Source: CAMYLR01 sp039590215
GTDB lineage: Bacteria; Gemmatimonadota; Gemmatimonadetes; JACCXV01; JAHWKZ01
Length of the DNA stretch: 56,943 nucleotides
NCBI GenBank assembly: GCA_039590215.1
Contig: JBDHFX010000006.1
Coordinates: 1-56,943, forward strand
Reading direction: 5' to 3'
The notes under the pieces were generated by a model. The model saw only the letters and a program-made list of their open reading frames with translations, was not told where the DNA came from and did not search any database. Shown here in pieces: positions 51,693 through 56,943 of the stretch. The first letter of the stretch is position 1. The number at the start of each line of letters is the position of its first letter. A program made the position numbers and the translations under genes.

Positions 51693-52918
51693 ACCGCCGT
51701 CGGTTTCTCCAGCTAGCCGGGTTGGCCGCGGTGACCGCCGTTCCGGGATCGGCGCGAGCCGGGCCCAACGTCGGTCGCGATCAACGCGTCGCACTTCAGC
51801 CCTTCATCATCCCGATGGACGAGGCCCAGCCTCACCCGCTGCGCGCCTACGGCGTCGTCTACCGCGCGTTAAAGCAAGGTGGGACCGCCGATTGGCTGCT
51901 CAACTATCGTGGCGGGTCGTTTCTGGTTCATCATCCGGCCGCGTACGAAGACAGTCTCGAGCGCGGTGTGATGTCTGAGACGGCCACTGATTTGACGTTG
52001 GATCAGTTCTCTTCGAGCGGTGCACAGGCGCCGGTGCGACTCGAGGTTGCACCCGAGATCGCCGTGTACGCGCCACCTTACGCTGCGCCGTGGGACGATG
52101 CCGTACGGCTGGCACTCGAGTTCGCGGACATACCGTATCAAGTGGTGTGGGACCGTGACGTGCTTGGCGCTGAACTGGCGGACATCGACTGGTTGCATCT
52201 CCATCATGAGGATTTTACCGGTCAATACGGCAAGTACGGCCTCAACGTGCAATCGACCGACTGGTACAGGGAGGCGGTGAGGGTCGATCGAGAGACCGCT
52301 ACCGAGCTTGGTTTTGGAGACACTCGATCGCTCAAACTCGCGATCGCCACAGCGATCCACGACTACGTGAACCAGGGCGGGTTTCTGTTCGCGATGTGCG
52401 CGGCTACCGAGACCTTGGATCTCGCTCTGGCTGGCGATCCACCGGTTTTTAGCGGCACGCTCTCTTTCGCCGATTTCGCGCTTGAGCCGGGTGACGTCGG
52501 GCCGTTCTCCACGATTGATGGGCACCGAGTGAACACTCCCGACCGTCGCGTACTCGACACGGTGCAGTTGGCGCAATTCGCGCCGACCGTTGACCCGGTA
52601 GCCGCAATGTTGACGCAGAACCATCGGCTGCGATTCCCTGATTGGTACGGTTTGACGACCTCTTTTCAGCCGTTGACCCTAAAGCCTGGCGTGCTGGTGC
52701 TCGCGACCTGCGGCAGCGGCAGCTTGGCCAAGTACCTGCACGGTGATGTTGGCGCCGGAACGTTTACCTTTCTCGGCGGTCATGACCCCGAGGATTCCCA
52801 GCACGCGATCGGCGACCCCCCCACCGATCTGGAGTACCATCCGCGGTCGCCCGGCTATCGCCTGATTCTGAACAACGTGCTCTTCCCGGCGGCTCGTCAG
52901 GAGGAGCGTAAGACGTAG
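51689..52918 (+). CDS. Tat-exported protein resembling 'asparagine synthetase B'-annotated family
   Basis: A 409-residue protein with a twin-arginine signal (NRRRFLQLAGLAAVTAVPGSARA) starting at GTG 51689 inside the upstream stop. Conserved-looking stretches are LNYRGGSFLVHHP, DWLHLHHEDFTGQYGKYG, GGFLFAMCAATETLDLAL and GTFTFLGGHDPEDSQ. These recall a Bacteroidota protein family that databases label asparagine synthetase B, but no amidotransferase Cys2 or ATP motif of AsnB is present, so that name is not supported. Many Asp/His residues in an exported protein suggest metal binding. Function unknown. Confidence 0.6.
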   Translation: MNRRRFLQLAGLAAVTAVPGSARAGPNVGRDQRVALQPFIIPMDEAQPHPLRAYGVVYRALKQGGTADWLLNYRGGSFLVHHPAAYEDSLERGVMSETATDLTLDQFSSSGAQAPVRLEVAPEIAVYAPPYAAPWDDAVRLALEFADIPYQVVWDRDVLGAELADIDWLHLHHEDFTGQYGKYGLNVQSTDWYREAVRVDRETATELGFGDTRSLKLAIATAIHDYVNQGGFLFAMCAATETLDLALAGDPPVFSGTLSFADFALEPGDVGPFSTIDGHRVNTPDRRVLDTVQLAQFAPTVDPVAAMLTQNHRLRFPDWYGLTTSFQPLTLKPGVLVLATCGSGSLAKYLHGDVGAGTFTFLGGHDPEDSQHAIGDPPTDLEYHPRSPGYRLILNNVLFPAARQEERKT

Positions 52919-52953
52919 CGCCACTTGCAGATCCGGCGTAACTTTTGATTGTG

Positions 52954-53970
52954 ATGGCCTCGACATCCCGGATCCCCGAGGTGGCGGGGCTGCTCGAGCG
53001 ATTCGCTCGCGGCGATCGCCGCGCGCTGGCCCGCGCGCTGACCTGGATCGAAAACCAGCAGCCCGGGTTCGAGCAACTTTTGCACGCCACCCACTCCGGC
53101 CTGGGGCGTGCGTTCCGCGTCGGCGTGACAGGCCCTCCGGGTGCCGGAAAAAGCACGCTGACCGAGAAGTTCGCGTTGCTGTGCCGGCGGCACGATCAAA
53201 AGGTCGGCATCCTCGCCGTCGATCCCAGCAGCCCGTTCACTGGTGGAGCGCTACTTGGCGATCGGATCCGGATGCAGGATCTCACACTGGATGGCGGGGC
53301 ATTCATCCGATCGATGGCGTCCCGCGGGCGACTCGGCGGTTTGGCCACCACATCGCTCGAAGCGGCTGACCTGCTGGAGGCGTTTGGTTTCGACGTGGTC
53401 ATTCACGAGACGGTCGGCGTCGGTCAGACCGAGCGCGATATCGTGAGCGCGGCCGACACGACGGTAGTCGTGCTGGTGCCTGAATCCGGTGACGCGGTCC
53501 AGACGATGAAGGCTGGGTTGATGGAGATCGCCGACGTGTTCGTCGTAAACAAGGCGGATCGCCCCGGAGCCGAGAACTTGGAGCGAGCGTTGACCGCAAC
53601 GCTGGGGCTCAAGCCGCGCCATGGTCAGGAGTGGGCTCCGCCGATCGTGCGCACCGTAGCGGTCGAAGGCGAAGGCATCGAAGAGCTGGCCGCCGCGATC
53701 GATGCGCATCGAACCCATTGCCACAAGAGCGGCGCGTTCACCGCCAAGCAACGCGCGCGATCCGCGGATCGGGTCCGTGATTTGGTTGCCCGTCGTGTCG
53801 ATGCGCACGTGTGGGAGTGGGGTGGAGGAGAGGAGATTCTGGAGCGGGCCCTCGATCGGATCCGCGACGGCGACGCGACACCGTATTCGGTGGCTGATGA
53901 GATTGTAGCGGCGGTTGGGCTCGACTCACGCTCAGCCTGTCCTGGGAACGAGCAGGAGGAGCGAGGATGA
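52954..53970 (+). CDS. meaB: G-protein chaperone MeaB of B12-dependent mutase
   Basis: A 338-residue SIMIBI GTPase that protects the acyl-CoA mutase and gates adenosylcobalamin loading. P-loop GVTGPPGAGKSTLTEKF near residue 60, switch region DPSSPFTGGALLGDRIRM, ETVGVGQTERD, and the guanine motif NKAD. The C-terminal helical dimerisation part follows. ATG 52954 is chosen; GTG 52951 and TTG 52945 are possible. Overlaps the mutase large subunit gene by four bases (ATGA). Confidence 0.93.
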   Translation: MASTSRIPEVAGLLERFARGDRRALARALTWIENQQPGFEQLLHATHSGLGRAFRVGVTGPPGAGKSTLTEKFALLCRRHDQKVGILAVDPSSPFTGGALLGDRIRMQDLTLDGGAFIRSMASRGRLGGLATTSLEAADLLEAFGFDVVIHETVGVGQTERDIVSAADTTVVVLVPESGDAVQTMKAGLMEIADVFVVNKADRPGAENLERALTATLGLKPRHGQEWAPPIVRTVAVEGEGIEELAAAIDAHRTHCHKSGAFTAKQRARSADRVRDLVARRVDAHVWEWGGGEEILERALDRIRDGDATPYSVADEIVAAVGLDSRSACPGNEQEERG

Positions 53971-55685
53971 CGCCAACAGTGCGCAAGGATCGTCGCGACG
54001 ACGGCAGGCCGATCGTTCAGGAGGCGTCCACTCGCGAAGAGCGTATGGCAGCACGCGTGGCGGCGTGGCGCGATCGAAGGGATCAGCAATCCGCACGAGA
54101 CATCGACTTCACGACCACCTCCTCGATGGAGGTGGCGCCGATCTACACCCCTCTCGATTTGACTGACAACGATCCGCTCGAAGACATAGGGTTGCCAGGT
54201 GAGTACCCGTACACCCGAGGCGTATACGATTCCATGTACCGGACTCGGCTGTGGACGATGCGTCAGTTCGCTGGGTTTGCCACCGCCGAAGAGACCAACC
54301 AGCGCTACCACTTCCTGTTAGATCACGGCCAGACTGGGTTGTCGGTTGCTTTCGACCTGCCGACTCTCATGGGGTGCGACTCTGACCACCCGATGTCGGA
54401 GGGTGAGGTGGGAGTGTGTGGTGTAGCCATCGACAGTTTGGCCGACATGGAGACCTTGTTTCGCGGGATTCCGCTCGATCAGGTGTCGACTTCAATGACG
54501 ATCAACGGGCCGGCGATCATCTTCCTGGCGCTCTACGTGGCGGTGGCCGAGGAACAAGGCGTCCCATCGGGTAAGCTGCGAGGGACGCTTCAGACCGACA
54601 TCCTGAAGGAATACATCGCACAAAAAGAGTGGCTCTTCCCGCCCGATCCCCACCTCAAGATCATCGTTGACATGATGGGGTGGTGCGCCGACAACGCGCC
54701 GAAATGGCATCCCATTTCGATCTCTGGGTATCACATTCGAGAGGCGGGTTCGACTGCGGTGCAGGAGCTCGCCTTCACGTTGGCCGACGGGTTCACTTAC
54801 GTCGAAGAGGGAATAAAGGCCGGGCTCGACGTCGACCGCTTTGCCCCTCGGTTGTCGTTCTTCTGGAATGCCCATAACGACTTCTTTGAAGAGATCGCCA
54901 AGTACCGCGCCGCGCGGCGGATCTGGGCACGTCACATGAAACAGCGGTACGGAGCCAAGAACGCTCGCTCGCTACTGATGCGATTCCACACCCAGACAGC
55001 CGGGTGCTCGCTCACCGAGCAGCAGCCCGAGAACAACATCGTACGAACCGCCATTCAGGCGTTGGCGGGTGTGATGGGCGGGACTCAAAGCCTGCACACT
55101 AACTCGATGGACGAAACGTATGCGCTGCCGACTGAGAAAGCGGTCAAGATCGCGTTGCGGACCCAGCAGGTGATCGCTTACGAGTCGGGAGTGGCCAACG
55201 TGATCGATCCGCTGGGTGGCTCCTACTACGTGGAGGCGTTGACCGATCGGATGGAGGCCGAGGCCGAAGCCTACTTCCGACAGATCGAGGACCTAGGCGG
55301 TGTCGTGGCCGGGATTGAGCAAGGGTTCTTCCAGCGCGAGCTGGCCGTGGCGGCCAGCCGGTATCAGGAAGAGATCGACTCTCGGCGGCGTGTAATTGTA
55401 GGCGTCAACGATTTTATCGAGGAAGACGAGAGCTTGGAGATCCCGATTCTCAGGATCGACCCGCGATACGAGCGTGAGCAGTGCGCTCGCGTTGCGGAGG
55501 TGCGAGCCAAGCGTGACGACGCGAAGTATCGAGCGGCCATGAATGCGCTGCGCCAATCGATTCGTGACGAGCGGAACTTGATGGAACCCGTGCTCGACGC
55601 GGTACGGTCGTATGCGACGGTGGGTGAGGTTGTCGAGTTGATGCGTGATGAATACGGAACATGGCGGGAACCGTCGATTTTCTGA
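53967..55685 (+). CDS. B12-dependent acyl-CoA mutase large subunit, isobutyryl-CoA-mutase-like
   Basis: A 572-residue TIM-barrel subunit without a B12-binding domain. Family blocks: MYRTRLWTMRQFAGFATAEE, GLSVAFDLPTLMGCDSDHP, SISGYHIREAG, FWNAHNDFFEEIAKYRAARRIW and the C-terminal HTNSMDETYALPTEKA. Two positions set substrate choice. Methylmalonyl-CoA mutases have Tyr (RQYAGF) and Arg (EYxxR). Here residue 101 is Phe (RQFAGF) and 219 is Gln (KEYIAQKEWLFPP), the pair described for isobutyryl-CoA mutase, which interconverts isobutyryl- and butyryl-CoA. Databases will probably call it methylmalonyl-CoA mutase. The specificity call is inference from those two residues. Confidence 0.85.
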   Translation: MTPTVRKDRRDDGRPIVQEASTREERMAARVAAWRDRRDQQSARDIDFTTTSSMEVAPIYTPLDLTDNDPLEDIGLPGEYPYTRGVYDSMYRTRLWTMRQFAGFATAEETNQRYHFLLDHGQTGLSVAFDLPTLMGCDSDHPMSEGEVGVCGVAIDSLADMETLFRGIPLDQVSTSMTINGPAIIFLALYVAVAEEQGVPSGKLRGTLQTDILKEYIAQKEWLFPPDPHLKIIVDMMGWCADNAPKWHPISISGYHIREAGSTAVQELAFTLADGFTYVEEGIKAGLDVDRFAPRLSFFWNAHNDFFEEIAKYRAARRIWARHMKQRYGAKNARSLLMRFHTQTAGCSLTEQQPENNIVRTAIQALAGVMGGTQSLHTNSMDETYALPTEKAVKIALRTQQVIAYESGVANVIDPLGGSYYVEALTDRMEAEAEAYFRQIEDLGGVVAGIEQGFFQRELAVAASRYQEEIDSRRRVIVGVNDFIEEDESLEIPILRIDPRYEREQCARVAEVRAKRDDAKYRAAMNALRQSIRDERNLMEPVLDAVRSYATVGEVVELMRDEYGTWREPSIF

Positions 55686-55712
55686 GTCGGCCGCCACGGA
55701 ATGAGGTTGACG

Positions 55713-56141
55713 ATGATGAGTGAACAGAAGATCCGAGTGCTGGTAGGGAAGCCTGGGCTCGACGGTCACGACCGCGGTGCGAAGGTGGTCGCCGCTGCGC
55801 TTCGCGACGCCGGCATGGAGGTGATCTACACCGGTTTGCATCAAACACCTGAGCAGATCGTCGAGACCGCGCTACAGGAAGACGTCGACGTGATTGCGTT
55901 GTCGATCCTCTCGGGTGCCCACATGACGCTGCTTCCGCGAGTTTTTGGGCTCATGCGAGACGCCGGCATGAACGATGTTCTGCTCACCGGCGGGGGGATC
56001 ATCTCAAAAGACGACACGCAAGCCTTGGGAGAGATGGGTGTGGGTCAGCTTTTCGGGCCGGGGACAACAACCGGAGAGATCGTCGAGTACATAAAGAACT
56101 GGGTCGACGAACGGGGCGCGAAGGTGGGGGCGGCGTCGTGA
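55713..56141 (+). CDS. B12-binding small subunit of acyl-CoA mutase
   Basis: A 142-residue Rossmann-like domain that holds adenosylcobalamin base-off/His-on. The B12 motif DxHxxG is visible as KPGLDGHDRGAKVV with the axial His, then SILSGAHMTL (SxL) and LLTGGGII (GG). The size equals the small subunits of split mutases such as IcmB. GAGG before ATG 55713 supports this start; ATG 55701 is an alternative. It completes the enzyme with the preceding large subunit. Confidence 0.92.
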   Translation: MMSEQKIRVLVGKPGLDGHDRGAKVVAAALRDAGMEVIYTGLHQTPEQIVETALQEDVDVIALSILSGAHMTLLPRVFGLMRDAGMNDVLLTGGGIISKDDTQALGEMGVGQLFGPGTTTGEIVEYIKNWVDERGAKVGAAS

Positions 56142-56145
56142 AGCC

Positions 56146-56943
56146 GTGACGGCGGATCTGACCTCGGAGCAAAAACTCCTCGTCGACACCGTGCGCACGT
56201 TCGCCCACGATCGCATTGCGCCGATCGCAGCAGAACATGACGAGTCCGGCGAGTTTCCGTGGAATACGGTGCGCGAGATGGCGGACCTGGGGCTGTTCGG
56301 GATTCCATTCCCGGAAGCGCTCGGGGGCGCGGGAGCCGACACCATGGCGATGGCCTTGGTGATCGAGGAGCTGGCTAAGGTCGACGCGTCGCACTCCATC
56401 ACCGTTGGTGCCCACACATCACTGGCTGCCTCGCCGATCTACGACTTTGGCAACGTTGAGCAAAAAGACCGCGACCCGCGACGGCGATGAGTGGATCCTA
56501 AACGGGACCAAGGTCTTTATCACCAACGCCGGCGTGGCGGGCACGCTCGTCGTCGCTGCCGTGACCGACCCTGAGGCCGATCACCGCGCCGTGTCGATGT
56601 TTATTGTCGAGGCGGATGCCGACGGTGTCGAGGCGGGCAAGAAAGAGGACAAGCTTGGTTGGCGGGCCAGCGACACCCGGGAGCTCATCTTCGAGAATGT
56701 TTGTGTACCGCACGAAAACTTACTGGGCGAGGAAGGGCGCGGATTTCACCAGTGCCTTCATACTCTTAACGGCGGCCGAATCGGGATTGCCGCCCACGCG
56801 CTCGGCATCGCCGCTGGCGCTTACGAAGAGTCCCGCCAATACGCGCTCGAGAGGCAACAGTTCGGGCGACCGATCGCGGAGTTTCAGGCGATCCAGTTCA
56901 AGCTGGCCGACATGGCCACCGGCATCGAGGCCGGACGCCACCT
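56146..56943 (+). pseudogene. Acyl-CoA dehydrogenase gene with internal deletion and frame change, cut by window end
   Basis: GTG 56146 begins a typical acyl-CoA dehydrogenase: LTSEQKLLVDTVRTFAHDRI, DLGLFGIPFPEALGGAGAD and AHTSLAASPIYDFG near residue 100. After EQK (56464-56466) the frame fails and stops at TGA 56488-56490. The family continues in the +1 frame at once as KTATRDGDEWILNGTKVFITNA and on to GRIGIAAHALGIAAGAYEES at the edge. The block between, about 30 residues with the FAD/substrate motif ALTEPxAGSD, is missing. Both sides share AAG at the junction. Its place after the mutase genes fits branched or short-chain acyl-CoA breakdown. Pseudogene or sequence error. Confidence 0.8.

Noticed and set aside
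1..56943. CRISPR arrays, tRNA or rRNA genes, insertion sequences
   Set aside because: Reading the gaps showed no regularly spaced repeats, no cloverleaf with the CCA-end pattern, no rRNA-like stretch and no transposase; gaps are short and mostly explained by hairpins, promoters or ribosome-binding sites.

Overview
The window reads as a housekeeping-rich chromosome segment from a GC-rich, diderm, probably uncultivated bacterium. An outer membrane is implied by LptE, apolipoprotein N-acyltransferase, several lipoproteins and an outer-membrane beta-barrel protein. Gene content (DUF4159, a DUF4175-like protein, a tandem PrmC pair, split mutase plus MeaB) fits Gemmatimonadota or a close relative. 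That assignment is inference from memory of gene content, not a search. Almost every gene lies on the + strand, and many neighbours overlap by 1-4 bases (GTGA, ATGA, TGATG), which suggests translational coupling. I see no rRNA, tRNA, CRISPR array, insertion sequence or prophage, and no gene-free stretch above 300 bases.

Layout. 1-4591: end of accD, then folC, hisS and guaA, with a possible remnant of a metallophosphoesterase gene before guaA. 4597-7541: a minus-strand lipoprotein, then an outer-membrane biogenesis group (TPR protein, LolB-like lipoprotein, LptE, small membrane protein). 7545-10820: a broken HNH endonuclease gene, a cation/proton antiporter, a family 2 glycosyltransferase and PgeF. 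10844-21226: a large transcription/translation cluster with its own promoter and leader hairpin: rimP, nusA, an L7Ae-like gene, infB, DUF503, a single-ORF rbfA-truB fusion, ribF, rpsO, pnp. 21243-28474: ald, dut and the rod-shape group mreB, mreC, mreD, mrdA (broken), rodA. 28487-35629: ssb, an exported protein, a SpoIID-type protein, a CAP-domain protein, ispG, an oxidoreductase and lnt. 35641-41122: rpmE, prfA, two adjacent prmC-type genes, murA, rsmI. 41119-52918: DUF4159, a sensor kinase and sigma-54 activator pair, then five envelope proteins that may form a poorly described envelope module. 52954-56943: MeaB, both subunits of a B12-dependent acyl-CoA mutase whose active-site residues look like isobutyryl-CoA mutase, and a broken acyl-CoA dehydrogenase gene running off the end.

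Most notable points. (1) Three conserved genes (HNH endonuclease, mrdA/PBP2, acyl-CoA dehydrogenase) each lack a conserved internal block and change to the +1 frame at the gap. These may be real deletions or a shared assembly fault. (2) RbfA and TruB are one polypeptide. (3) MurA carries Asp at position 115 in place of the fosfomycin-target Cys. (4) NusA has an acidic insertion of about 118 residues at the start of KH2. (5) A PrmC paralogue with VPPY instead of NPPY sits directly before a normal PrmC. (6) A strong intrinsic-terminator hairpin lies inside the signal-peptide codons of the SpoIID-type gene.
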